Positions 49,486-61,475 of a stretch of DNA of 64,000 bases are shown here, one piece after another. Source of the DNA: Paraspadella gotoi (taxonomy: Eukaryota > Chaetognatha); NCBI GenBank assembly GCA_051294375.1, contig CM119264.1, forward strand, positions 16,899,245 to 16,963,244, written 5' to 3'. Each line of letters opens with the position of its first letter. Within the stretch, counting starts at the first letter, position 1. A program made the translations under genes and the position numbers. Under the pieces are notes generated by a model. That model saw nothing but the letters and a program-made list of their open reading frames with translations. It had not been told where the DNA came from and made no database searches.

Positions 49486-50826
49486 CTATAACGATATATC
49501 ACCTTACTTTCGCTTTTCTTCCGTCTTTTCTGCTCTTCGTCTGCTTCCTCGTCAATGCTATACCATTTTCCTAATCTCAACTTTCCTCCCTTTGTCAACT
49601 GCTTTCCCTCGACGCCCTGATACTTGGCTTGCCCTCCGTCCCTCCTTCTCCCTTTGCCTTTTACTTCTTCTTTTATTTCTCTTCCTTCTGCCCAAATGCG
49701 CGACTATATTAAAGGGCGTCCGAAAATAACCGAAAAACCAAGAGGATCGAGGAGGAAAGGGCGGTGGGGAGGGGGAGGGTTCGTGACGCGAAAGAAAATC
49801 TCGCACCCGATGTCAACTGCGAACGTTCGCTGCCGAACGCTGCTTTAGTTGCGGTGCCGACGCTACCAGTATCAGGCTAGTCGCCGGTCGCCAGCCGCCG
49901 AATAAAATGAGACACCAGTTTTGATGGTTGCAGGAGAGCTTGTTCAATGTTCAACTGTTCAAAGGTGTTCAATGTTCATGTGTCATTGTTCAATTGTTCA
50001 TTTAGTGCTTGACGTTAAAAGTCTCTTTATGACCGCAATTTCAATATAAGTCTTTATCGAATTACGAACGTTATTAGTCGAAAACGAAAAATAGCTACTT
50101 ATCATACTAATTGCCTGTGCATTCGAAGCACTTTTCTGTGAGATTACATAAACAAGAAAAAAAAACGTTTAAAAATCCTAGTACACTTAATATGCAAATC
50201 GTTGTTGCCCTACTCTAGGGATAATGCAGTTGTCATATTTAGCAACGCACCGTCAGAGCGCTAATTTAATCGGTCATCTGAACGCCAATTTCCCCTTATC
50301 AACGCAAACTTGAGTTGACGTCAAAATCTTACTTCCGATTTGTTTTCTGAATGCTTGTACTTCCGAAGATTAACATCGCTTTAATCCGCAAAAATATTCT
50401 CCGCGGAAAGCTACTTTGCACTGGAAGTAAGCAACTGTTTCGCGCTTAGATAACAGCTAATGTAGAGCTTAAAGGTTAAGAAATTAAAATTTAATTAACT
50501 TTTTCCTTCTTGTTAAAATTTTATCAAGAAAATATTTTGAATGCGTTTAATGTTCAATACTTAAAAAGAATAAAGAAGAAAGTTACTTTTGTTTTAAATA
50601 TTATATTTTTCATTATCAATGATTAAAATATAAAGAAAAAAAAAAGACGCCAAACAAATGAACTGAAAATAGACTCCCCATGGCGTAGACGACGTGTCGT
50701 TGCGCTTAGGACCTCGAGTCCGAGCGCAGATGTTTTCTCCCTCAGATGTTTTGGTTTAATCGAATGAATTTTCGAGACTCAAAGCCTGACATCGACGTCC
50801 AGAACGAAAGGGGTTTATTTTCGGGC

Positions 50827-50876
50827 TGTGGTAGAGCGCGTCGGGTCAGGGTGCCGCAGGGGGTAGGGTCGAGTCC
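50827..50876 (+). ncRNA. tRNA-like pol III promoter pair (copy 3 at 62112-62162)
   Basis: TGGTAGAGCG (A-box-like) and GGGTCGAGTCC (B-box-like) lie about 38 bases apart; copy 3 has the better B box, GGTTCGAGTCC. The acceptor and T stems do not pair, so this is not an intact tRNA. A tRNA-derived SINE head or decayed tRNA is more likely. Confidence 0.4.
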
Positions 50877-51848
50877 GCCGAGGTTGGGTAAGATATTAGT
50901 GAGGGTATTAAAGAAGGGTGGCTTTGGATGAGTGCGTGAACGGAAAGTGGGGAGAGGCTTTTCTTAGGAGGGAAGTGATTCGAATGGAACATTAATTTAG
51001 AGAAAGTCGGAGTGAAGGTACAGGAAGTTTGTTTGTTGTTGAAACGGGGGAGGTCACTCCAGACGCGGAGTTTGGAAAGAAAGGAAGTTAAAGTAGGGTG
51101 AAAGGAAGTCGAGAGCGGAAGTTCCACACACAAAGAAAAAACCACATTGTCATTCAAACGCGGGAACGAATATTAAAATAGGTTGTCGCGTAAATTAGGT
51201 ATCTAGGTAAAACTGCGCAATTTGATAGAGGGAAAATTTAAGAGCAAACTTTCCTGAGGGCCAGGGCGTTTAAAGTGTTTATACTTTGAATACGATTTAA
51301 TGTAGCATCTAAATCTTGTTTGTAAAACTTTCAATAGTTAGATGCAGCGCGCTTCGGCAAGCGGAGCGAGAAAAGAGCGCCCGGCCGGTGATGGAGCCCT
51401 CGGGCATTTTTTTTTATCTCTCTGCCTTTTCTGTAATCTAAGATTCTAGAGTGTAGCACTGAGCTCTGTGTATATAGGAAATTTATAAGCGGAAAAATTG
51501 GTGACGGAAAGGTTCTTCACTTACCTTTTCTGAATTAATTATATTATTTTGTTGAAGTATAATACTAATACGTATTTTTAAAGAGGCGGTATTTTTAACT
51601 TATGTTTATATCATTTCCAATTTTGAAAATTTACAGACAAAAACAGTTGAAAAAGAAAGAAATAAGTTTAATTGTGAGGGGGTTGAAGGCTCTGTGAAGT
51701 TAAAGGTGATCAACGAGGTGAACATGGAAGCGAGAACACAATTTACAGAACGCTCGGGAGTCGGGATGAGAATTTTTTTTTTTTTTTGAAAATTCCGTCC
51801 TTGAATTTTAATCCTTCGTCAAATTCGATGAGAGGGAACGAGCGAAGC

Positions 51849-51849
<1 letters not shown>

Positions 51850-51933
<84 letters not shown>

Positions 51934-52057
51934 GAGATAGGTGAGGGGAAAAAGACGAGAAAGCCAGGATATGGACGAGAAATGGAAGGTAGAAGGAGGG
52001 TAAGAGAGAAAAGAGAGAGAGAGACTGAGAAGAGAGAGAGAGGAGAGAGAGAGAAGA

Positions 52058-52088
<31 letters not shown>

Positions 52089-52423
52089 GAAGAAGGATTG
52101 AAAAAGTAGTAGGGTGAAAGGTAAACGGGAAAGCATGGAGGTTTGAGAAGAGAAAAAGACACTTAAGGAAAACTTAAAATTCTGAAGAGGGAAAAACTAA
52201 GTAAATTCAATTTTTATTCGCATCGAATAAGTGAAATATCAGGTTATGTTAATATCCAGAGTAACAATTTTATTTTTAGCGATCGAGGTTGAGAATTAAT
52301 ACTGTTTTTGACGAATCATTTTTCGAGTTGTTTTTGAGGAAAGAGAAACGCGAAAATTTATTATCGGAAAAATAAGATGAGATTAAACAGAGAGAGGGAG
52401 CCTAGAAGAGAGAGAGATAGAGA

Positions 52424-52495
<72 letters not shown>

Positions 52496-52600
52496 TAGAG
52501 TGAGAGAGAGAGAGAGAGAGAAGAGAGAGAAAAAGAGAGAGAGAGAGAGAGGAAGAGAGAGAGAGAGAGAGAGGAGAGAAGAAGAAGAGAGAAAGAGAGA
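51850..52600. repeat. (GA)n tracts of copy 2
   Basis: GA-rich runs at 51850-51945, 52010-52090 and 52386-52600, the first two separated by another copy of the GGTGAGG...GGACGAGAAATGG unit. Confidence 0.9.
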
Positions 52601-52785
52601 TATTTTTTTCAAAATGATTACAAAAGAAGAAAGAAAGATGCCGAATGAAAATTCCAAAAGAAGGGGGGAAGATGGGTAAAATGTAAATTAAAAAAGGGGA
52701 GTGGAAAGAAGGCAAAATGAAAATTAGATTTCGGCGTAGGAGGAACGCGAAAGAAAGAAGGAAGGCTTCATTTTCGTGGCGTGGG

Positions 52786-52795
52786 CAAGATGGCG
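52786..52795 (+). promoter_or_regulatory. CAAGATGGCG motif, possible promoter or start site
   Basis: CAAGATGGCG matches the YY1-type core-promoter motif that overlaps start codons in many animal genes. The frame is short (MAPPERSHGARSIPSTSR, then stop) but a GTGACG donor precedes the stop. Speculative. Confidence 0.2.
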
Positions 52796-54070
52796 CCGCC
52801 CGAGCGAAGCCATGGCGCCCGGTCGATTCCATCCACTTCGCGGTGACGAATCCCGAAGAAAAAAAATAGAGAAGAGGGAATGAAATGAGATTCCGTTGAT
52901 ATATCGGCGACGAAAGTGAAGGCGGAGGGGAATGAGACGAGAGAAGATAGAGGATAGATAAGAAAGAGAAAAGTCAGGAGAGGCAAAGAGAAACAAAGAT
53001 AGGAAAAGGAAAACAGAAAGAAAGGTGAAAACTACCGAGGAGTCAATGAGGAGAGCAGGAAATAATTTAGAATAAAAAAAGAAGAATTTAAAGAAAGAAA
53101 TGCTGAGAAGCTCAAGGTGGAAGTGACTGAGGCCTCAACGTTGAATGTAGAATTTCTCGTAAAAACATAACTCTTTTATTCTTGACGAGGAAATGTGAAT
53201 CGTGGATTCCGAACGCAAGACGAAGCAACGACACGATTTCGTCAAAAAAAAGTCAAAACTTCGGTCGCACAGCAAAATTTTTGAAAAAAAATTGTTCTTC
53301 AGATGAATCTTTGGCTCCGTTTTTAGTTGGAATGCGATTTTGGTCGAAGAAGGAATTTTAAAAAAAAATGGCGAGGAAAGGAAATAAGAGGAGAAAATAA
53401 AAGAAGTGAATAAAAGGAAAATAAAAAAAGGGAGGAGTAAAAAGGACAAAAACAAAGAAGCGAAGCAGAGAATCGTAAAGAAAAAAGAACGAAAAAAAAA
53501 ACATGGAAAAGTTAAAAAAAAAAGGCAGACTGACGTGATAAGTAAAAGTTAAGAAAACATAATAAACTATAAAACTTTTGAAAGAAAGAAATTACAAGTT
53601 TAAGGGACAGAAAGGGAGGAAATAGGAAAGCTAAAGAATTAACATAAAAGAAAAAAAACGCTAAAAGGCAAAAAACTAAGAAGAGGAAAAGGGGGAGGGG
53701 CGAACGACAAACGCCGATGAAAAATCGCGACAGAACGCTTCGCGCTACAAACGAAAAGTTCAAGCTGTCGTTTCGCTCTCTCTCTCCTCTGTCTCTCTCT
53801 CTCATCTCGAAACCCAGTTTCGTCTCGAGTCGCACGCGGGGGCGCTTAATGATTTTTTTGCCCTCTCATTTTCCAAAAAAAAAAAAAGAAAAAAGAAAAA
53901 AGAAAAGAAAACTCTCCCCTCCCTCGTTTTCTCTTTGCTTAATTCCAACAGGGTTCTCGCGGATTGGGGTAATGAATGTGAATAAATTTTGGTGGCAGAA
54001 AACAGGATTAGAATTGGAAAATGTTCCTTTAAGTTCGTCATTTTGCATCGACTAAAAAGGAAAAGGTTCC

Positions 54071-54165
54071 AATCGACGCCGCCGGCCGGAGGCTAGTTTA
54101 CTGGACGCCGCAAATTAGCGGCGGCCGGCGGCGGCGGGTACGGCGCCGCGGCGGTAGTGGGCAGA
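54071..54165. promoter_or_regulatory. GC-rich, CpG-dense island
   Basis: GCCGGCCGGAGG, CGGCGGCCGGCGGCGG and CGGCGCCGCGG in an otherwise AT/purine-rich area. This is a promoter-like composition, but no gene could be attached to it. Confidence 0.3.
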
Positions 54166-54534
54166 GGGCGAGTGGTGAGGATTGACTATCGAACGGTGGT
54201 AATAAAGAGTAAAGTGATAAAGAAGTTTTCGTTAAACCAGTTAAACCAGGTAAATGTTTTGAAAGCGGAATGTCCGTTGCGGTCGCGGGTAATTCCGGTA
54301 ATCATCCTACGTTTTCAAGTCGTGGGGCGACGAAAGAATTATTATGCGTGAAAGTTTTATTCCGCCGATTTTTTTTTAAAAACTTAAACATTATGGTAGC
54401 AACTAGCAACGCCTCGCTATTGTAAAAATGTTGTGCGGTCGCGAGTGATTCGATTACCTTTTGGTTTAAATTGATTTCAGTTTAATAAATGAATTAATTT
54501 TTTTAAGTTTGTCTCGATTGTTTTTTTTGGGCAG

Positions 54535-54750
54535 CCAAGGAAGGCAATGAAGGAGGAAAAAAGTTTTGAAGTTTTTTCCCCCAAAGATCGTCCAAAAGGT
54601 TTTTCGGATGACGAGAAGGATGCGGCTAAGTCGGAGAGTAATTTAACCGGATGTTTTATTGGCGAGAAATTCTTTTTTGACAGGAAAACGAAGGAAAAGA
54701 AAATGAAGAAAAAGGAAAAAAAAAGAAAAGGAAAAAGGAGAGAAAAATAA
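54535..54750 (+). CDS. Possible exon, Lys-rich C-terminal frame
   Basis: Follows a strong acceptor (eight T, then GGGCAG). Reads PRKAMKEEKSFEVFSPKDRP, later SDDEKDAAKSESNLTG, then a Lys-rich run to a stop. The first 50 codons look coding; the Lys-rich end may be low-complexity DNA. Confidence 0.3.
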   Translation, partial: PRKAMKEEKSFEVFSPKDRPKGFSDDEKDAAKSESNLTGCFIGEKFFFDRKTKEKKMKKKEKKRKGKRREK

Positions 54751-55154
54751 AGAAAAAAGAGGAAAAGAAACCGAAAGAAAAGAGGGAAAACTAAAAGATA
54801 AAAACACGGAGAGGACGAAGAATTCGAAAGCTGAAAGAGAGCGAGAGAAAGATGCCAGAAGGGAAGACAGTAGATAAAATAATAAGAGTCGACAAAGATA
54901 AGAAACAGTGGTAAACAGTAGTACAGAAAAAGGACAGAGGGGACAGAAAAAAACCGTATTTGCTCAAAATTAAGAGTCGAGACAGGAGACAGGAGACGAA
55001 GAGGAGTGGCAATGGGGGGCGGGAGAGTGGAAGGGGAAAAGAGGTTAAGAGGAATAGGGGAAGTGGGAAGAAGGCAAGAGATAAAAAATCTCTACGAAAA
55101 TAATGGTGCAATATTTGTATTCCTGGTAAAATAGGGAAAAAGGAGAAAAAAGAA

Positions 55155-55223
<69 letters not shown>

Positions 55224-55281
55224 AGAGAGTGAGAGGAGAGAGAGAGAGAGAGAAAAGAGAGAGAGAGAGAGAGAGAGAGAC

Positions 55282-55490
55282 TCAATGACATTGGAAACTT
55301 GAATCCTCGTCCGGTCGCACGAAGTTCTCAAGGCGGCGGTTTTTGATTTCGCTTAAAAACAACATGTCGCCCGCCTGCTGGCGCACTATGCACCAAATTC
55401 TGTATGCAGGCGATCCGTTGTACTGCGATTTTCTTAATGCAGCGGCTCTAGCTGCACTAAGTTCTGTCCATGCGGCGCTCCCATTGCACA
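55282..55490 (-). CDS. Possible coding piece, unidentified
   Basis: Open minus-strand frame of normal composition: CNGSAAWTELSAARAAAL, then SPAYRIWCIVRQQAGDML, ending DSSFQCH. The plus strand is also open here. No Met start or clear splice sites. Confidence 0.2.
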
Positions 55491-57429
55491 AATCTCATTC
55501 AATATTCATGCAAGCGTCGCAAAGTGATGATCAATCTTGCTTTGTGCGAGCTTTCCTCTTCCTGTAGATCGATATCCACACTCCATTACACCGTTCGTAC
55601 GTTTCCCAGGCTGCAGCTGCAAGCACAGGAACCTCCAGAACGCGTAAATTCTCTATTAACCTTTTTGACCACCAAGTTTGACTGTTCAAATTAATATGAA
55701 AACTTTCTTAAGAAAAGCTCCCCTACTTTTACTACTCCTCTACTTCGATCATTCCGCTAATATGTACTACCTGTCATTTACTCAATATTTCTCCCTGCTT
55801 CCATACTCTATGGATCCAAAGTCCCAGTTACTCTTAGTCACTAATAAAGCAACTTGTTTACTTCTTTACCTTCTTTCTTGTAGCTTCTCTTATTCGCCCT
55901 ACGTCTTGTGACTACTTTATAGCTCTTCTATACATTTCTCCCCCGATATGTTTTATACTCTGATCCTCTTTCTCTTAACTTTTTCTTAATCTTCCCTTTC
56001 TCTCCCCTCCTCGCTGTCTCTGTACTCTCTCTCTCCAATATGTATTCCTGAGTTTTTTTTCTTAATTCATTCTTTATATTTGGTTTTATCTCTAACCTTT
56101 TTTTTTTTTTGGGGGGGGGGGTAGGGGGTTGAGGGGTTTTGTCGTTCCTTTTTAATTTTACTTATATTATTCTATTAGAAGTCGTGTAAACATTTTTTGT
56201 GGGCAGTATACTGAATCAAATTCCCATTATACTATTATACTATTATTCCATTGTTCAGTATATTAAATTTAACAAAATAAAGAAGACAAAGGAGAATTAA
56301 TTTTCAATTAACTGTCAAACGGAATCGCTTTCAATTTTGCAGCGTAATTTTACTTATGTTTCCTATTGCCTGTATTATTATCTTTTTATGACTTTAACTC
56401 TTTAAGCGATTCACTTCCCATCTTTTAATTCCTCATTTTTTCCGCCTTTACTAACATTTCCCTCTTTTCCTCTCCCTCTTCCTTCTTACTCTCTTTCTTT
56501 CTCTCTCTCATCCTTCTCTCTCTCCCACTCTTCCCTTCGTCGTGTAGTCGTGCCGTCGTCAATCGTCAATCGTCGTCGTCGTTGTCGGTGGCGTCCTCTC
56601 CGTCAAGCTTTCATCATTGTTTTTTTTACCTCCGAAACCTAATAATCATCATTTTTATTAGTTGAATTATATCTGCCAAGATCATCCGTCCTTTCGCTCC
56701 TTCTGCTTCTTTTCCCTCCCCATCCCTTCCCCTCATTGTTCCTCTCGTTTCTTTCGTCTTCCTCTCTGTTCCCTTACCTCCTCTCTCATGGCCCGCTCTT
56801 CTTATCACTTTCCTCTAATTCGCCGCACCATTTGTGTTGATCTCGTGCTCTGTTCGGTTTCGTCACGAGATGGCGCCACCTCCGTTTCGCTGTGCAACTC
56901 CCTGACACGTGAGGGCGCCCTTATTTGCAGCTCTCGCCGGATCCCGTCGCCATTTTCCAGGTTTTCGTCGTCCTGTCGTGTCGTCGGTCGACGTCTCGAT
57001 TTCCTCATTCGCTGTCGGTCTTTCTTCAGCCGTCAATAAGGCAAATAATGTTTCCGGTTGTTCGGCTTCGTTGACTTGCTAAATCCGTATCTCAGAGCTA
57101 CTGGAAGCAAAAAGACGTCGGAAAAAAATAAGGCAGGCGTTTCATAGTCGCGTCAGCAACGTAGGACAAGTAGAAAACCAATATCAACTTAAACGTAAAA
57201 CTGGTGAATCGTTACACTTGTACTTGTAACTTCTGAACTTTTGTGTTGCCCTCGTTGCATATGCATTTCCTAAAATATGTACAGAAATCTAAGGCATACT
57301 TCGACGATCAACTGAACTACTAAAAAAGAAGAACTAAAGATATAATTATTTACACTAGTTTATAGATGCAGTTGATATCTAGGTAGATGCATTACCATTA
57401 AACGAAAGCTCCTTTTCTTCTTATACCAA

Positions 57430-57720
57430 GTTGAAGTTGATGAAAAGTCGGCCGAACCCATCAGCGTCAATCCTTATGTAGCCCGAGCCCCTATTGCCCG
57501 ATGCCCCGATCAAGGAGCCCAAGCCGAATCCTAGCCATAAGCCCAAGCCCGAGCCACCTAGTCATAGTACTATCCCAAGCTCCGATTTATCGCAGAGACT
57601 GAGACAAGCACAACTCACGCCGGAATGCAAATCATCAAGTCGCCGGACTCCGATCGCGCCTGCAACATTTCTGGAGGGAGACGCCGGGGATGTGGGAGTC
57701 GGGGGACATTGGGCTTGAGG
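57430..57720 (+). pseudogene. Possible frameshifted Pro-rich coding piece
   Basis: One frame reads VEVDEKSAEPISVNPYVARA and stops; the next frame continues as IKEPKPNPSHKPKPEPP and LSQRLRQAQLTPEC. AAGCCC/GAGCCC units repeat through the join. It could be a broken exon or just a GCCC-type repeat. Confidence 0.2.
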
Positions 57721-58259
57721 GGATGAGTTGATTGGGCTTAGGGGGGAACGAGGAGATTGGGTGGGCGGTTGGCCTCGGCGTTCGACGTCTGGCATCCTTT
57801 GTTTGCCGACCGCTTCGACAATTCACCAGTTTATGCAAATTGAGGGCAAAATTGGTGGCGGAGGCGGGCGCTGATGAAAAAATCGATGAGATTGAGAGAG
57901 AATCGAATCAAAAATTACATTAGCGGTTCGATTCACTTGCGTAAACGCATAAATCGAAAAGTCAAGAGATTTTTCAACGAGCAAGTCGAGAGATTTGTGG
58001 TTTCTTCGTTCAATATTTTTTTAAATTTTGGTTTTAGGTACTTATAATCTCACTTTGCGGTGTTAACAATTATATACAATAAAATAAATTTAATAATTTA
58101 AGTCACATCGGCACAAACTTAAAATTGTAAGTTCGTAAGTTGCAACGAATGGCAAGGATAAATTTTCGACGCTCTCACACTGATTGGCACTTCCATGCTA
58201 ATCGTTCTCTCTTCAGGCGGGATTTGGTCAAATCAATCTAATTTCCCCCCCACAACATC

Positions 58260-58390
58260 GCCTCTCTTCTCTCTCTCTCCTCTCTCCCTCAGTCTCGACT
58301 CTCTCTCTCCGTTCTGATTCTCTCTCTCTCTCTTCTTCTCTCTCTCTCTCTCTCTCTCATCTCCTCTGCTCTCTCGTCTCTTCTCTCAAC
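58260..58390. repeat. (CT)n tract
   Basis: CT repeat with GTCTCGACT-type interruptions. Confidence 0.9.
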
Positions 58391-59122
58391 ACGAAAAAGC
58401 TACGTATAACGATTTTCAATAGGTTCTAATGCCGACTGGACATAACTTTCTTATTTAAAAGATTTTTTTCGCCAAAGATTTAAAGAAAACAGCGAAAGGG
58501 AGGAGGAGGAAGAGCTAAAAAGTGGGGAGGGGAAAAGTGATAGGAGAGAAAGAGAGGAGAGAAAGGAAATGAAAAAGAGAGGGAAGGGGTGAAAAAAAGA
58601 ACAGAGGCGAGAGAATGAACTAGAAAGATATAGACATAATCTATTTTTTAAACTTAAAAAGTAAATAATGTAAAACTTTCTTTGCACATGCTTTTTTAAA
58701 ATTAACAATTAATTTATAGAGTGCATTTTTTTTTACTTTTTTTTCCCGGTAGCCGTAGGTTTAAAAATTTTGTTTTGAAAATTTTTTTCATCTTTAAATA
58801 ATTTATTAAATTATCTTTTCAACGGTTTATTTATTTCCTAATGACAGACTTAAAAAAAAAAAAAAAAAATCTATTCTTGTCATAAAACGACTTTCGAAAA
58901 AAAGATAAAATGTGGAAAAGGTTTTAACCTTATGCTGCTGCTGTCACGGCGGCGCTGCGGCGGCAAGCTGTAACGGCCCAGCGCCGTCTTAACTGAAGAT
59001 TTTCGGGTCAACGACAATTCGGTTTTCAAGATGATGGAATCATGATCCAATATTGAAAGCCTCGGTGGTGACGAAGGCGAAACGAAAAAGAAGGAAAGAT
59101 TGAAGCTTACCTAATCTCTCTC

Positions 59123-59154
<32 letters not shown>

Positions 59155-59566
59155 TTATGCATGGGACATTTACACGGTCGGCGATGAACAAATTATCTCA
59201 TTAATAATTTTATTTGACGTCGGGAATTAGTTAATTCGTTCACGAATCAGAAATTTTAAAAACACGTGCGGGGACACGCACCCAAGAAAACGCACACATG
59301 AAGTATGGCAAAGAAAAGATATGCTCGTTGCACGCAGAGAGACACACAGACACACAAGCTTGGATTGGTGAATTTTTCTGACTTCGGGGAAAAAATGGCG
59401 GAAGTTGAGTAAATCTTCATCATAGACAAGAGTCGAAGTTGATTGGGGGAAAGTTATCCGCGGCGAGCCGCCGGCGGGCAGCTAGGAGCCCATCTAGACT
59501 ACAGCACAATGAGATTTATTTTATCGCCGTTTAAGCAGAGAGAGAGAGAATGAGAGAGAAAAAAAG

Positions 59567-59645
<79 letters not shown>

Positions 59646-60454
59646 GAGAAGAGAAGAAGGAGCTCCAAGGGACTGGTAAGTTGGTTATGATGTAAAAATA
59701 TAGTGGATTTGTGGATAGAATGAGCGAGATACAGAGAACGAAAGGACATAAAATCGAAGGAAATTGAGTTAAGGAGGGACGGGGAGACGAGAAACTAAGA
59801 CCCAGAAGAGAAAGATGGAGTTGAAAAAAGTAAGAGAGAGAAAAGGAGATGGAAGGGTAAATAAAATGAAAAAAGCTCATCGGCGTGGATGGAAACGCGT
59901 TGAAAAAAAAAAGTAGAAAAGAAAATTGGAAGAAGGGAAAGTTGTTCCTTTGTTTGTGTTCGCCCTGGGGGAATCAAGGGGGCGGGAAGACGAGGAGAGA
60001 AGGAGGGGAAGGCATGGGAGAAGAGGGACGAGGGACGAAAACAGACGGGGGAAAGTAGAAAACAGGAAGAGAGATTGGTGGGGAATAAGTAGAAAGAGGA
60101 AAGAAGGAAGATGGGAGACGATTGAATCGAGAATAAGGAAGGATAAGGGAAATGAGTGGGGAATCGGGCTTCGGGGTTTAGTTGGGACTCAGGCCTCGGT
60201 GGGGGGGAAACAAAAAAACGGAAAGGGCTTTGGGGTATAAGCAGAAAGGTAAAGGAAAAAATTTGGACTTGGGAGACAAAACCCAAAAAAGATATGAGAA
60301 TCCCCTTGACGGATGAGCCGACTCGTGGCCATGGGGTAAAAGGGTGAGGCCAGGATCGAAGGGTGAGGAGAGGCCCTGGAAATTTGATTCGCCCGGAGGG
60401 ACAACAAAAGAGACCATTGGACTAATAGGTTGAGAAAAAAAAAAGGAGGCCGAG

Positions 60455-60838
60455 GAATAAGAATGGAAAAGCCGTATGCGTCTACGTCGTTGTCGTCTAC
60501 GGAGTCTTTCTCGTAGTCGTCGTAGTCGTCGGCATCGTCGTCGTCAATTTTTGCTCCATAGCGACTTTCCTTGTCTTTGTTACCGCCGTCGTTTCCATGG
60601 TTTCCGCCGTCATCTTTTCCGCCGCAAGAATCCATTTTGCGTTGAAATCTTCAGAAGCGGATGTCTTCGTTGTCTGTTTGTCGTTGTTGTCGTCGTTCAC
60701 GTAATCTTCGCTGTCGTCGTCGTTGTTGACTTCATTTCCTTTCTTAAAAAGTAGCGATTTATTTTCTCTCTCTAAATCTTTTTCTTTGGTACTCTTGACT
60801 CCTGACGATTGAACAAACGCTTGACTCTTCAGCTCCAC
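60455..60838 (-). CDS. Possible Asp-rich coding segment, copy 3
   Basis: Two overlapping minus-strand frames are coding-like. The first has NEVNNDDDSEDYVNDDNND and SASEDFNAKW. A frame shift at that point leads into MDSCGGKDDGGNHG and DDYDDYEKDSVDD. The shift is the same in copy 1, so it is not a random read error. It may be an upstream frame plus an ORF, or a GAC repeat that has drifted. Confidence 0.25.
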
Positions 60839-61172
60839 GTATCACCTTCCTATACATAACTATACGATATATCACCTTACTTTCGCTTTTCTTCCGTCTT
60901 TTCTCTCTTCGTCTGCCTTCCCTCTCAATCTATACCATTTTCTAATCTCAACTTTCCTCCCTTTGTCAACTCTTTTCCCTCGACCCTGATACTTGGCTGC
61001 CTCCCGTCCCTCCTTCTCCTTTGCCTTTTACTTCTTCTTTTATTTCTCTCCTTCTGGCCAAATGCGCGACTATATTAAAGGGCGTCCGAAAATAACCGAA
61101 AACAAGAGGATCGAGGGAGGAAGGGCGGTGGGGAGGGGGAGGGTTCGGTGACCGAAGAAAATCTCGCACCCG

Positions 61173-61475
61173 ATGTCAACTGCCGACGTCGCTGCCGACG
61201 CTGCTTTAGTTGCGGGTGCCGACGCTACCAGTATCAGCGCTATGTCGCCGTCGCCACCGCCGAATAAAACGACACCAGTTTTGATGTTCGGAGAGCTTGT
61301 TCAATGTTCAATGTTCAATGTTCATTGTTCAATTGTTCATTTATGCTTGACGTTAAAGGTTCTTTATGACGCAATTTCATATAGTCTTCGAATTACGAAC
61401 GTATTGTCGAAAACGAAAAATACTACTTATCTACTAATCCTGTGCATTCGAGCACTTTCTGTGAGAACTTACTAA
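61173..61475 (+). CDS. Possible ORF start in copy 3
   Basis: Begins MSTADVAADAALVAGADATS, then MSPSPPPNKTTPVLMFGE, and runs into a TGTTCAA repeat. The same DNA in copies 1 and 2 is broken by indels. The first 40 codons look coding; the rest is doubtful. Confidence 0.3.
   Translation: MSTADVAADAALVAGADATSISAMSPSPPPNKTTPVLMFGELVQCSMFNVHCSIVHLCLTLKVLYDAISYSLRITNVLSKTKNTTYLLILCIRALSVRTY

Larger units (their letters stand above)
41320..52420. repeat. Duplicated region, copy 2 (contains a transposon)
   Basis: Collinear with copy 1 up to about 50465 and with copy 3 from 46690. It has more one-base insertions than the others. Interrupted by the inverted-repeat element at 48458-49485. Confidence 0.9.
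52601..59120. other. 6.5-kb region present once, with no firm gene
   Basis: Purine-rich on the plus strand in its first half and pyrimidine-rich later. Weak items are listed separately: an ATG in an AAGATGGCG context at 52790, a GC-rich island at 54071-54165, possible frames at 54535 and 55282, and repeat-like coding at 57430-57720. Repeats: (GA)n at 55157-55280 and (CT)n at 58260-58390. Confidence 0.55.

Noticed and set aside
55678-55911. Frame with a hydrophobic N-terminal stretch like a signal peptide
   Set aside because: AT/CT-rich DNA; Leu-rich by composition, with no further domain or splice context.
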